The translations under genes were made by a program, and so were the position numbers. A DNA stretch of 64,000 nucleotides from Jejuia pallidilutea (GTDB lineage: Bacteria > Bacteroidota > Bacteroidia > Flavobacteriales > Flavobacteriaceae), in assembly GCF_002973595.1 (NCBI RefSeq), contig NZ_PVEO01000006.1:1-64000 (forward strand), written 5' to 3'. This document shows, piece after piece, positions 17,152 through 26,292 of the stretch. Every line of letters begins with the position of its first letter. Positions within the stretch are counted from its first letter, which is position 1. The notes beneath the pieces were generated by a model. The model ran no database searches. It was not told the origin of the DNA and saw nothing but the letters and a program-made list of their open reading frames with translations.

Positions 17152-18693
17152 TTATTTTTTTAATTGTTTTACCATATTCAAAGCTCTTCTACTAAGGTCC
17201 CTAAAGCCTTTATTGAGAATATATAGTATAGGTACATATGTAATTACAGTTAAAAAGCTAATTTTTAAGGCATAAATTATTAACTGGAAGAATGTATTGA
17301 GGTTCTCATTTGAAATAAAATGTTTGATAAATAAATCTATAATATAATAGCTCAAAATTAAACTAGTCATTAATTTTAAATTTCCCTTCCAATACACCCC
17401 AAAATTAGTTTTAAATCCTGCTTTGTATAAAAAGTACGGTTTCCAAATTACTACAATTAGAATTAAGCTACACAATGTACCTAACATTATTCCTGATATA
17501 CCCCATAATTTTCCAAATATTATTGAAACTCCCAAGTTCAATAGCATTTCAACGATTGGCGCCCAAGTATCAGAAAACAATCCATATGCGTTTTTGAAAT
17601 TTTCGACAGGTACTCTAACTTGTGAAATTAAAAAATTAACTATCATTAAAACAAGTACAAGTTGGTTGAGTATGTACTTTTCGCCTAGCCATAATTTAAT
17701 AAAAGGTTCAAATAAATAAAAAATGCATATTGAAACTACACCTCCAATTAAATACCTTATAGACATTAATTCCCAGAATATTTTATTAATATTTTCTTTA
17801 TTATTCTCGGCAACTAAATTCCCGATACTTGCTCCACTACCTTTAAAAAAACTATTTAATAGGTTGTTGATTTGACCGAAAATTAATTGATAATTTCCAA
17901 AGTATGCAACACTTTTTGCATTAATAATAGAGAAAATAAGTAGTTGATCTGTACTTCCTAAAACAAAAGCACTTATTTTATGTACAAATGTTTGTTTTAT
18001 TTTTTTTGTTAAAGATTTAAACTCTCCAAGTAATTCTTTTGATCCTTTTGAACTAATTAAAAGCCATGGATATTCTTTACTAACCTTTCTTCTTAGTATG
18101 AATGCATAAATAGTTGAAAAGAATAATTCTAGAAAAATCCAAACAAAAAAGCTTTGTGTATAATATGCTAAAAATGTTTGAAGAATGAGTCTGATTATAT
18201 TTATGGACTGGAAGTAAGAGGTTACTACATATGCCTTTTGATCCGCTTCAAGCAAAATTAAGTGGTAGTTGTAGAAATAACTTATTAGAGAAGATGCTAA
18301 GAATGAGTAAAAAGCAAAATAAATTATGGGCAACGATATATTCGTTTCAGTAAATATTATTGGAAAGAAAAAAGAAACAATAACACCACCGATCAGAATT
18401 AAATACCCAATTTTTTTATAAATAAAACCAACTAAAGCGATAATTTTATTTATTTCATTATTATTTTTATCGAAAAGCGGTTTATAAAGAGCAAAACCTA
18501 CAGCGGTTCCTATACCTAATTCAGCTAAATTAAGAAATCCAAGAATACTCCTTAATGTAGCGGTGATGCCCATAAACTCATCTCCTAAATATTGTAAAAA
18601 ATATTTTCTGGAGAAAAAATGTACAAATACGACAATTGAATAAAAAAATAATCCAACTCTAGCATTTTTTAAGGTTTTAGCAACTCTAGACAT
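17152..18693 (-). CDS. wzx: Wzx-type polysaccharide flippase
   Basis: A 513-residue polytopic membrane protein of the MOP/PST superfamily with about 12-14 hydrophobic helices across its whole length. The N terminus has the pattern of flippases: RVAKTLKNARVGLFFYS, then FLQYLGDEFMGITATLRSIL and LNLAELGIGTAVGFALYKPL. It should turn the lipid-linked repeat unit from the cytoplasmic to the periplasmic face before polymerisation. It is the first clear gene of the minus-strand run toward 156, with gaps mostly below 80 bp downstream, so a promoter is expected in 18694-19080. Confidence 0.85.
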   Translation of the reverse strand: MSRVAKTLKNARVGLFFYSIVVFVHFFSRKYFLQYLGDEFMGITATLRSILGFLNLAELGIGTAVGFALYKPLFDKNNNEINKIIALVGFIYKKIGYLILIGGVIVSFFFPIIFTETNISLPIIYFAFYSFLASSLISYFYNYHLILLEADQKAYVVTSYFQSINIIRLILQTFLAYYTQSFFVWIFLELFFSTIYAFILRRKVSKEYPWLLISSKGSKELLGEFKSLTKKIKQTFVHKISAFVLGSTDQLLIFSIINAKSVAYFGNYQLIFGQINNLLNSFFKGSGASIGNLVAENNKENINKIFWELMSIRYLIGGVVSICIFYLFEPFIKLWLGEKYILNQLVLVLMIVNFLISQVRVPVENFKNAYGLFSDTWAPIVEMLLNLGVSIIFGKLWGISGIMLGTLCSLILIVVIWKPYFLYKAGFKTNFGVYWKGNLKLMTSLILSYYIIDLFIKHFISNENLNTFFQLIIYALKISFLTVITYVPILYILNKGFRDLSRRALNMVKQLKK

Positions 18694-19080
18694 TTTTTGA
18701 GGATTAGTTTTTAATTTCTATCTACTAGGTTCAAAATATTTATTAATCCAAGGAATGCTGTCTATTATAATTAATGGAAGGTATTTGATCATTGGGACGT
18801 AGGTATATTAATAGCTAGGCAAATATGAAAAAAATAAATTTAAAAGTTCAAATTAATATATTAAGGTTTTATTTTTTCCGATAAACTTCAATTTGATCAT
18901 TAATATTATTAGAACAATACAATTTACTAGTTTAAATATTTATTAATTTACAGCAACTGATTTATAGGATTAATAAAACTTTCGTTTGATTTATTAACAA
19001 ATATTCTGGTGGTAATTGGTTCCAAATATTCATGAAAACACTCGAAAGTCAGTAAACGAAATGATAAATCATCGAAAGAA
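18694..19080. other. Intergenic region upstream of wzx
   Basis: 387 bp, very AT-rich. It must carry the promoter of the wzx-to-156 run, but I see no convincing minus-strand TAnnTTTG box. The part nearest wzx (18718-18807) holds a short remnant reading frame, described separately. Near its other end an imperfect inverted repeat pairs the segment near 18978-18995 with 19064-19079 (CTTTCG...TGATTTAT type). It has no T tract and I do not call it a terminator. Confidence 0.5.
18718..18807 (-). pseudogene. Possible C-terminal remnant of an unknown gene
   Basis: The minus strand between in-frame stops at 18808-18810 and 18718-18720 encodes about 29 residues, including the segment KYLPLIIIDSIPWINKYFEP. 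The composition (Pro, Trp, paired aromatics, few rare codons) looks like a real protein tail and not random AT-rich DNA. It includes an ATG at 18792 but is too short to be a likely gene on its own. It ends 24 bp before the wzx start and could be what remains of a gene once in front of wzx. I cannot assign it to a family. Confidence 0.25.
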
Positions 19081-20061
19081 TCAAAACTCTCCATTAGTTA
19101 GTTTGTAAAACTTTTCAAGATATTTATTTAAAAGAACAGCAAAAGTTAACGTAAGAATAAAGCAAATAATGGGATTAATGACTTGTATTTTATTAAAAAC
19201 TTCAATCGATAACAAATATTGATTCACTTTATCTATTAGAACATAAATAAATGGGTGATAAAGATAAATCCATAATGAGTATTTAAGCCCTAGTCTTGAA
19301 ATGCTATTATCTTTTATTCTTATTTTAATGGCAATTAAAAAAACAGAAATAGCAACTATTATTGTTCCAATAAGTAACTCATGATTAAATAAACTATAAC
19401 CAAAATTGACGTTAAAAATATAAGCCTCAAAATATTGAATTGTAAATCCTAGAAAAACAGTTAAAACTAATAAGCTTATATTTATTTTTCTTGTTAATTT
19501 CTCGTTTTTAGAAAAGAATATCCCTAATTGCATTAATGGTATGCAAAGCAAAAATCGAGGTAATTCATAATTTAAAGAAATTTTGATAAGGTTATCATAA
19601 GAGTCAAAAAATAGTGCCCCAAAAATAATAAGTATTGCAATAATAGGAACAAAATTAGCTTTATTAATTTTATGCATATACCAGAAAAAAATATATCCAA
19701 ATATTAAAGAACCTACAAACCACAAATGAATAAAAGTTCCAGTTAGTATATTGCTAATATCAAAATAAAAATAATGTAAAATAATATTGATAGGCATGTA
19801 TACTATACTCGCAACTATTAAAATAGATATTAATTTCTTTAAATTGTTTTCAATAGTGAATAACGGAATTCCTTTATTTTTTTGTATTTTCTTTCCTAAG
19901 AAGAAACCACTACAGATAAAAAAAAACGGAACTGCCCACCTTGCACTTAATCTCAGATAACTAACATGTTCTGCAGACAAATCTCCATACTTAGTATGTA
20001 CTAGGAGTATGAAAAATGCAGCCACTAAACGAAAAAAATCTACAAAATTATATCTGATCAT
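19081..20061 (-). CDS. Acyltransferase family 3 membrane protein
   Basis: A 326-residue integral membrane acyltransferase (PF01757, as in OafA/NolL/WecH). About ten hydrophobic helices are visible. The N-terminal signature is present: RYNFVDFFRLVAAFFILLVH with His22, then RWAVPFFFICSGFFLGKK (residues 41-58), with the conserved Arg and Phe-rich helix. The enzyme probably moves an acetyl or similar group from the cytoplasm to a glycan hydroxyl or amine. It stands alone, 387 bp upstream of wzx and divergent from the lyase gene, so it may be its own unit. It could O-acetylate the same polysaccharide, in addition to the MBOAT pair at 27.5-29.8 kb. Confidence 0.82.
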   Translation of the reverse strand: MIRYNFVDFFRLVAAFFILLVHTKYGDLSAEHVSYLRLSARWAVPFFFICSGFFLGKKIQKNKGIPLFTIENNLKKLISILIVASIVYMPINIILHYFYFDISNILTGTFIHLWFVGSLIFGYIFFWYMHKINKANFVPIIAILIIFGALFFDSYDNLIKISLNYELPRFLLCIPLMQLGIFFSKNEKLTRKINISLLVLTVFLGFTIQYFEAYIFNVNFGYSLFNHELLIGTIIVAISVFLIAIKIRIKDNSISRLGLKYSLWIYLYHPFIYVLIDKVNQYLLSIEVFNKIQVINPIICFILTLTFAVLLNKYLEKFYKLTNGEF

Positions 20062-20283
20062 TATAACAAAAGATTTATACTAGTCTTAAATGACAAATTA
20101 ACAATTTATTTTGCTAATCTTAAATTAGGTTAAATTAAATACCTGATTTTAGTTTTTAAAACCGACTTTAAATAGTAGTAATTAAAATAGTGTTGAAGAA
20201 AATTTAAAAGTGATAGAGTTTCGAGCTGAAAGACTTTAAATAATATTTTTAGAAGTGTTTGGGCGATAAAACGTAGAGGGACT

Positions 20284-20308
20284 GTTAATAAGCTTATAAG
20301 TTATTAAC
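20284..20308. promoter_or_regulatory. Inverted repeat, possible operator or hairpin
   Basis: GTTAATAA (20284-20291) is the exact reverse complement of TTATTAAC (20301-20308). The 9 bp between them contain a second self-complementary element, CTTATAAG. Nested symmetry of this kind is common in regulator binding sites, though AT-rich DNA makes short palindromes by chance. It lies in the divergent region between the acyltransferase and lyase genes. Confidence 0.35.
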
Positions 20309-20528
20309 AATTAGTAGAATATCGAATTCTTTTGTCAACATAAGTATACAAATACAGCTATTTCTTCTAAATTTGCTAACGTCAAAATTTTGGTGTAGTC
20401 AAAGTGATTCCAAATGTTTTGTACAAAAAATTTGTTATGGAAGCATATTTAAAAAGTCCATAATTAAATTTCTCACGTATCATTATAGATGGTAATTAAA
20501 ATATTATTATAAAATTGACGTCTAACCT

Positions 20529-20602
20529 AAAAAAATGTATTTTATCGATAGGTGTAGGATTTTTTAGTGTTTTTTGTCGAAAAAAAATGTATTATATCGT
20601 TA
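20529..20602 (+). repeat. Pair of 22-bp direct repeats 52 bp apart
   Basis: Positions 20529-20550 and 20581-20602 match at 20 of 22 bases (consensus AAAAAAATGTATTnTATCG, then nTA). The start-to-start distance is 52 bp, about five helical turns, so two proteins bound here would lie on the same face of the DNA. The second copy ends 62 bp before the lyase ATG. They look like paired regulator sites for the lyase promoter. Slippage of poly-A cannot explain the shared non-A part. Confidence 0.5.
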
Positions 20603-20664
20603 TTATCATAGTTAATTATTAATTTCGTAGTAAATACTAATTCCCCCAAATCAATTATAACGTA

Positions 20665-22281
20665 ATGAAGAAAACATTCAAACCTACAAAAAAACAATTT
20701 TTTTTCATGTTAACTCTATTCTTATCTTTATCTCTGTTTCTATCATGTAACAATGAAGATTTAATGCTTGAATCTGAACAGGTTATTGAAGAAGAAGATA
20801 CTCCTGTTCAAGAAGAGCCTGAAGAGCCTGAAGAGCCTGAAGAGCCTGAAGAGCCGGTAGAAGAGCAATCAGATATAGTTCTAGATGAAGTTGTATCCAC
20901 GACTTTAAAAGCATTCCCAAAAGCTGAGGGTGCAGGGGCTCAAGCTACAGGTGGTAGAGGAGGAGTTGTTTTGCATGTTACGACTCTTACGGATGGAGAT
21001 CAAAAAGGCACATTGAGATGGGCTCTTTCACAGACTTATCCGAGAATAGTTGTTTTTGATGTTTCAGGAACAATAAAATTAAACAGTTATCTTTTCATTG
21101 ATGATCGTAACAATAACCTAACTGTTGCAGGTCAAACTGCACCAGAAGGAGGTATTACCATTGAAGGACCAACAGTGGGCTTCTGGTCAATGAATAACGT
21201 AATTTTGAGATACATTAGATTTGTTAATACAAGTTATTTTGATTTGGGTCTTAAAGGGGCGGCTTTTACTGGTTCAGGATCAAATAATATTATTTTAGAT
21301 CATTGCTCTTTTAGATATAGCGTTGGAACTTCTTGCGTTGCCTTTCAAGATGATAATGATCAAAAGGATGGACAAGGTAATGTAACAGTTCAACGTTCAA
21401 TAATAGGAGATGCCAGTACGGGTATGCTAATAGGTGCAATAGCAACTAATGATAGTAGGTCAAGTCTTGCAGGTGATAACAGTGTTCTTGATAATTTATT
21501 CATAAATATATCGCATAGATTTCCCAATGTTTCTGGAAATGGAAGATCTGAAATTATTAACAATGTAGTTTATAATTATTTGCATAGATTAACTAGCGTT
21601 TTTAATGAGAGCAAAGTTAATATAATTGGTAATTATTATAAAGGGGGAGCTACATCTTATGCAGAATATGGTGGAAACTTTCAATTAGGTACTTATATTA
21701 ATGCTAGTAGTTTTAATAGTCCTCAAGCTTATATATCTAATAATATAATTAAAGATAATTTCAATGATTTAAAACCAGGAGCGGATAATTGGAATAATGT
21801 AGTTTTATGGTTTGAATGGAATAAGACTACTTCAGATTTCAATAGAGAACAATTTAAAATGGATAAAATGCCAGATTTAGGGCCCATTTCCATTGAAAGC
21901 CCTGAAGATGCATATTTATCAGTAATTGAAGATGTTGGTGCAAATAAAACTTTAACAGAGACGGGTTCATATGTTTTTTACTTAGATAGTGTTGATGATA
22001 TGTATATTAGAGATGTGAAAAACGGAGGGAGAGATTCTATTGACCCGAATAGCACTTATAATTATAGAGATAATACGGATAGATCTCAGTTAATTTATCC
22101 AGAACTACCAACCAATAGTCGAAATTCAGACTATGATACAGATGGTGATGGAATGCCTGATATATGGGAATCGGCTATGGGTTTGAACCCAATGATAGAT
22201 GATAGTAAAGACGATTTAGATGGTGACGGCTATACAAATGTAGAAGAGTTTCTAAATTTGATAGATTTAGAAAAAAAATAG
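20665..22281 (+). CDS. Surface lipoprotein, pectate-lyase-like polysaccharide lyase
   Basis: A 538-residue lipoprotein. Lys-rich start, hydrophobic helix and lipobox LFLSC put the lipidated Cys at residue 28. The next residues (NNEDLMLESE) are acidic, as in lipoproteins sent to the outer face of the outer membrane in Bacteroidota. A Glu-Glu-Pro repeat linker (about 48-65) follows. Residues about 84-430 form a right-handed beta-helix of the PL1 type: FPKAEGAGAQATGGRGG, then VFDVSGTIKL, VAGQTAPEGGITIEG, NVILRYIRF and LDHCSFRYS. The tail has calcium-binding-like DTDGDGMPDIWE and DLDGDGYTNVEEF (about 491-530). It probably cuts an acidic polysaccharide, perhaps the one made by this locus. It is transcribed against its neighbours. 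Confidence 0.8.
   Translation: MKKTFKPTKKQFFFMLTLFLSLSLFLSCNNEDLMLESEQVIEEEDTPVQEEPEEPEEPEEPEEPVEEQSDIVLDEVVSTTLKAFPKAEGAGAQATGGRGGVVLHVTTLTDGDQKGTLRWALSQTYPRIVVFDVSGTIKLNSYLFIDDRNNNLTVAGQTAPEGGITIEGPTVGFWSMNNVILRYIRFVNTSYFDLGLKGAAFTGSGSNNIILDHCSFRYSVGTSCVAFQDDNDQKDGQGNVTVQRSIIGDASTGMLIGAIATNDSRSSLAGDNSVLDNLFINISHRFPNVSGNGRSEIINNVVYNYLHRLTSVFNESKVNIIGNYYKGGATSYAEYGGNFQLGTYINASSFNSPQAYISNNIIKDNFNDLKPGADNWNNVVLWFEWNKTTSDFNREQFKMDKMPDLGPISIESPEDAYLSVIEDVGANKTLTETGSYVFYLDSVDDMYIRDVKNGGRDSIDPNSTYNYRDNTDRSQLIYPELPTNSRNSDYDTDGDGMPDIWESAMGLNPMIDDSKDDLDGDGYTNVEEFLNLIDLEKK
20812..20856 (+). repeat. Five 9-bp tandem repeats coding Glu-Glu-Pro
   Basis: GAAGAGCCT repeated four times, with a fifth copy ending in G. 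It encodes the acidic linker between the lipidated Cys and the lyase domain. Near-perfect DNA identity means copy number can change by slippage without shifting the reading frame, so linker length may vary between strains. Confidence 0.8.
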
Positions 22282-22460
22282 TTCTTTCATTAAAAAAAGT
22301 GAAGAGTAAGTAAAAGAATGAACGAGAGTTTGATGGAGATATTTAAGTATATTTTTATTGCGAATAGATAATTTTAATTTTAAAATAGTACTAACCCTAA
22401 ACTTACACAGATTTTAGGATAGTGTCTTTAAAATAGATATCTTTCAAATAAAAATTAGAC

Positions 22461-23519
22461 TTAATTATTATTTAATCTAAAAATATTATTTATTGTGTTG
22501 AATATCATAATATCAGGTCTTAAATTTAGATTATAATATTCAAAGTTGGAAAACATCATTTTTCTTATTGCATTCTTATCTTCTAATAGATCATCAATAA
22601 TTTTGATTAATTGTGAAGCTGAGTTAAATTCAAGATAGTTTTTATTCAATTTAAAATCACCAGGAACCTCATAATGAAGCTTTTCAGTAATTATAGCTCT
22701 AGATGCGGCCACATATTCACCAAATTTCCAACCAATAGAATTATGTAATCCAGTGGTAGCAATACAAATAGTACTTCTTTTCATTAAGGAAATATAATTA
22801 TCTCGATTAGTAAACTCGAAAGGTAACAAATATTCTCTCTTCAAAACAGTACGGGAATATTCATCTTCGAATATACCTCCTAAAAATCGATCCTTATATA
22901 TTTCTTTTAACTTCTTAACTATTTCAATTCTAAAACTGTTAATAGTTTCACGTTGTTTTTCACTTTCTTTTGTTTTTGCAAGCCTAGGATTCCATAACCT
23001 TGCGGAAAAAAGAATATTAACTTCATTCAACTCTATATCTGGAAAATGAGATAATTGATTAGCATCTAAGCTATTAGTGTTAATTTTAAATAGACTTATA
23101 ATTAGTTTTTGTTTTTTGAGAAAAGATAGTACACTGTTTTTTAAACTCTTATTTCCTAAATAATTATAACTAACACCAAAATTTAGTCCTAATGGGTGAA
23201 CCGCAAAATTACTCTCGCCATCTAATAAACTTGAAAAACTTCTTTTGAAGTAATGATGACATTTAAAATGATTTAAGAAATAACTAATGTTATCCGATTC
23301 ATTACTATCTATCCAATTTAACCCATCTAAAGTGTCATAATAAACTACAATTTGTTTATTAAGTACAACTTTGATAACAGGCTTATTAATGAGTTCTGGT
23401 ATGTTTTCGGCTTCGGTAAATTCTAAGCATATAATATTTTTTTTGTGTAATTCTTGAAAACCTGCATATAATTGATACAAGTGTGGTATATTTTTATATT
23501 CAACTAGGCAATTAATCAT
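22461..23519 (-). CDS. Glycosyltransferase-like protein
   Basis: A 352-residue protein that I recognise only weakly. The C-terminal half resembles GT-B enzymes of the PF13524 kind: VNILFSARLWNPRLAK, then RSTICIATTGLHNSIGWKFGEYVAASRAII near 260-290 and a final FNSASQLIKIIDDLLEDK, where a donor-binding Glu would lie in KFGEY. The N-terminal half has no clear match. No signal peptide or membrane helix is seen. It follows tviB on the minus strand after 92 bp and is probably the last gene of the 27276-22461 unit. It faces the lyase gene tail to tail. Confidence 0.55.
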   Translation of the reverse strand: MINCLVEYKNIPHLYQLYAGFQELHKKNIICLEFTEAENIPELINKPVIKVVLNKQIVVYYDTLDGLNWIDSNESDNISYFLNHFKCHHYFKRSFSSLLDGESNFAVHPLGLNFGVSYNYLGNKSLKNSVLSFLKKQKLIISLFKINTNSLDANQLSHFPDIELNEVNILFSARLWNPRLAKTKESEKQRETINSFRIEIVKKLKEIYKDRFLGGIFEDEYSRTVLKREYLLPFEFTNRDNYISLMKRSTICIATTGLHNSIGWKFGEYVAASRAIITEKLHYEVPGDFKLNKNYLEFNSASQLIKIIDDLLEDKNAIRKMMFSNFEYYNLNLRPDIMIFNTINNIFRLNNN

Positions 23520-23611
23520 ATCACAAAAATTAAGTTTATTAAAATACTATCAACAAAAAGTTATACTAGTTACAATATTGAAAAACTTTATTTTTTAATT
23601 AATCGTAAATA

Positions 23612-24892
23612 TTATAACCTACCATCAATACTTCCAGTTAAAACACCTTTAACATCATAAATGATACCTTTATCATTTAGTAAACTATTGAGATTAATAT
23701 CTAGAAATTCTTTGTGAGCTACGGTTAGTACTATAGCATCAAATTTACCATCAGGTAATTTTTGTACTGTGTTAAGACCGTATTCATGCATAACTTCATC
23801 TGGGTTTGCCCAAGGATCATAAATTGTAGGATCAGTACCATAAGATTTTAATTCGTTGATAACATCAACAGCTTTAGTATTTCTTACGTCTGGACAATTT
23901 TCCTTAAAAGTAATGCCTAAAATCAAGATTTTTGCACCTTTTATTTTAATATCCTTTTTTATCATGAGTTTAACTACCTCAGCAGCAACATAATTCCCCA
24001 TACCGTCATTAACTCTACGTCCTGCTAAAATAATCTCAGGGTGATACCCAACTTCCTGCGCTTTTTGAGCCAAATAATAAGGGTCTACACCAATACAATG
24101 CCCACCTACCAAACCAGGTTTAAATGGCAAAAAGTTCCATTTTGTACCTGCTGCCTCAAGTACAGAATGTGTATCAATATCCATTAGGTTGAATATTTTA
24201 GCTAGCTCGTTAACAAAGGCAATATTAATATCGCGTTGTGAATTTTCAATTACTTTTGCTGCTTCGGCGACTTTAATAGTAGGCGCAAGGTGTGTGCCAG
24301 CGGTAATAACATTTTTATATAAATTGTTTACTTTTTCACCTATTTCTGGTGTGGAGCCTGCAGTAACTTTTAAAATTTTGTCTACAGTATGCAATTTATC
24401 TCCTGGATTAATACGTTCTGGTGAGTATCCTGCAAAAAAGTCCTTATTGTATGCTAAGCCACTAACTTTTTCTAAAACAGGTATGCATTCATCTTCTGTA
24501 ACCCCAGGGTAAACAGTAGATTCGTAAATAACGATATCGCCTTTTTTTAAAACTTTTCCAACAGTTTCACTAGATTTATAAAGTGGTGTTAAATCTGGTC
24601 TATTATTTTTATCGATTGGTGTTGGAACTGTTACAACATAATAATTACAATCTTTTATATCCTCTAGATTTGAAGAACACATCAAGCCATTCCCATCATT
24701 ATTTTCTGTCTTTAAAACAGCTTTTAAAACATCAGACTCTACTTCTAGGGTCGCATCAATACCTTTTGATAGTTCGTTAACTCTGTTTTGGTTGATGTCA
24801 AAACCTACAACATTGTACTTCGTTGCAAAAAGTCTAGCTAATGGAAGGCCAACATAGCCCAACCCAATTACTGCAATTTTATCTGTATTCAT
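23612..24892 (-). CDS. tviB: UDP-N-acetyl-hexosamine 6-dehydrogenase (TviB/WbpA-like)
   Basis: A 426-residue UDP-sugar dehydrogenase. The NAD-binding loop is [13 protein letters not shown] (10-22). VTVPTPID marks the UDP-sugar dehydrogenase family, followed by YESTVYPG. The catalytic Cys is in [16 protein letters not shown], the form used by enzymes acting on N-acetylated sugars such as TviB and WbpA/WbpO. It oxidises C6 to a carboxylate, giving UDP-GlcNAcA or UDP-GalNAcA. The third partner of this pair, a TviC-like epimerase, is encoded two genes upstream. The 10-nt gap to ugd points to one transcript. Confidence 0.88.
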   Translation of the reverse strand: MNTDKIAVIGLGYVGLPLARLFATKYNVVGFDINQNRVNELSKGIDATLEVESDVLKAVLKTENNDGNGLMCSSNLEDIKDCNYYVVTVPTPIDKNNRPDLTPLYKSSETVGKVLKKGDIVIYESTVYPGVTEDECIPVLEKVSGLAYNKDFFAGYSPERINPGDKLHTVDKILKVTAGSTPEIGEKVNNLYKNVITAGTHLAPTIKVAEAAKVIENSQRDINIAFVNELAKIFNLMDIDTHSVLEAAGTKWNFLPFKPGLVGGHCIGVDPYYLAQKAQEVGYHPEIILAGRRVNDGMGNYVAAEVVKLMIKKDIKIKGAKILILGITFKENCPDVRNTKAVDVINELKSYGTDPTIYDPWANPDEVMHEYGLNTVQKLPDGKFDAIVLTVAHKEFLDINLNSLLNDKGIIYDVKGVLTGSIDGRL

Positions 24893-24902
24893 AATTTATT
24901 AA

Positions 24903-26282
24903 TTATTGACCAATGGCATGATATTCAAATCCAATGGCATTCATTTCGTCTTTGTTTAATAAGTTTCTACCATCAAAAATAAAGGCAGGTTTTTTCATTT
25001 TATTGTAAATTGCTTTCCAATCATAGGATTTAAATTCATCCCATTCTGTTAAAACAGCTACAGCATGAGCATCTTTTACAGCTTCGTAAGGATCTTGATG
25101 ACATTCCGTAGCACTTTTATTCTCTTTTTCAGTTCTGGTATTTAAGTAATTTAAATCTATCAATACCTTTTCGCAAGGTACTTTAGGATCGAAAATAGAA
25201 ATTTGAGCCTGTTCACTTAGTAAGTGGTCTGCAACATAAATTGCAGCAGACTCTCTAGTATCGTTGGTATCCTTTTTAAAAGCCCAACCAAGTATTGCTA
25301 TTTTTTTTCCTGAAACAGTATTATATAAGGTTTTAATTAATCGATCAGCAAATCTTCTTTTTTGATGGTCGTTCATAATAATAACTTGTTCCCAGTAATC
25401 GGCAACTTCATTGAGGTCATAGCTTCTAGCAATGTAGACTAAATTTAAAATGTCTTTTTGAAAACAGGAACCACCAAAACCAACAGAAGCTTTTAGGAAT
25501 TTTGGTCCTATTCTAGAATCTAATCCTATTGCTTTGGCTACTTCGTTTACATCTGCACCAGTTTGCTCACACAATTCTGAAATTGAATTTATAGAAGATA
25601 CGCGTTGCGCCAAAAACGCATTAGCAGTGAGTTTTGATAATTCTGAGGACCACAAGTTAGTACGCAAAATTTTATCATCAGGCACCCAAGAGCCATAAAC
25701 ACTTGCTAAGCTCTCAATAGCATCAATAGATTCACCTCCTATTAAAACACGATCGGGGTACAGTAAATCGTTTACAGCTGTACCTTCAGCCAAAAATTCA
25801 GGATTAGAAAGGATATGAAAATTAATTTTGTTACCAGTATGGTGCAAAATACTTTTAATAGCCTCAGCAGTTCGTACTGGTAAAGTAGATTTTTCAACAA
25901 CTATTTTATCGGTTTTAGCTACATCAGCAATATTTCTGGCGCATAATTCTATATACTTTAAATCCGCAGCCATACCTTTTCCTTTACCGTATGTTTTAGT
26001 GGGTGTGTTTACCGAGATGAATATCATCTCAGATTCATCAATGGCTTTATCAATCTCTGTAGAAAAGAATAAATTCTTGTGTCGAGTTTCTTGCACAATC
26101 TCCGCTAGTCCAGGTTCGTAAATAGGAAGCTTAGATACATCTTCATCATTCCAAGCGGCAATTCTATCTGCGTTTATATCTACGATTGTTACTTTAATGT
26201 TTGGGTTTTTTTTGGCAATTACCGCCATAGTAGGACCACCAACATAACCAGCCCCAATACAACAAATTTTTGTTATATTCAT
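24903..26282 (-). CDS. ugd: UDP-glucose 6-dehydrogenase
   Basis: A 459-residue enzyme converting UDP-glucose to UDP-glucuronic acid with two NAD+. The frame is open to 26318, but the ATG at 26282 ([16 protein letters not shown]) places the dinucleotide fold at the very start as in the family, and leaves 10 bp after the upstream stop, so I use it. [21 protein letters not shown] is the eukaryote-like form of the active-site region. [13 protein letters not shown] and the catalytic Cys in [11 protein letters not shown] are present. It supplies glucuronic acid beside the TviB product, so the polymer may hold two kinds of uronic acid. Confidence 0.9.
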   Translation of the reverse strand: MNITKICCIGAGYVGGPTMAVIAKKNPNIKVTIVDINADRIAAWNDEDVSKLPIYEPGLAEIVQETRHKNLFFSTEIDKAIDESEMIFISVNTPTKTYGKGKGMAADLKYIELCARNIADVAKTDKIVVEKSTLPVRTAEAIKSILHHTGNKINFHILSNPEFLAEGTAVNDLLYPDRVLIGGESIDAIESLASVYGSWVPDDKILRTNLWSSELSKLTANAFLAQRVSSINSISELCEQTGADVNEVAKAIGLDSRIGPKFLKASVGFGGSCFQKDILNLVYIARSYDLNEVADYWEQVIIMNDHQKRRFADRLIKTLYNTVSGKKIAILGWAFKKDTNDTRESAAIYVADHLLSEQAQISIFDPKVPCEKVLIDLNYLNTRTEKENKSATECHQDPYEAVKDAHAVAVLTEWDEFKSYDWKAIYNKMKKPAFIFDGRNLLNKDEMNAIGFEYHAIGQ

Positions 26283-26292
26283 TTTGATTTTA

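Larger units (their letters stand above)
20062..20664. other. Divergent intergenic region before the lyase gene
   Basis: 603 bp between the divergent acyltransferase and lyase genes. No reading frame stands out. It contains the inverted repeat at 20284-20308, one TAnnTTTG match (TAAATTTG, 20368-20375, far from the lyase start) and two near-identical 22-bp direct repeats at 20529-20550 and 20581-20602, listed separately. The size and repeats suggest a regulated promoter region. Confidence 0.5.

Noticed and set aside
18978-19079. Imperfect inverted repeat near the end of the acyltransferase gene, considered as terminator or mobile-element end
   Set aside because: Arms differ by an indel, the loop is about 70 bp, there is no T tract and no transposase or target duplication is visible.
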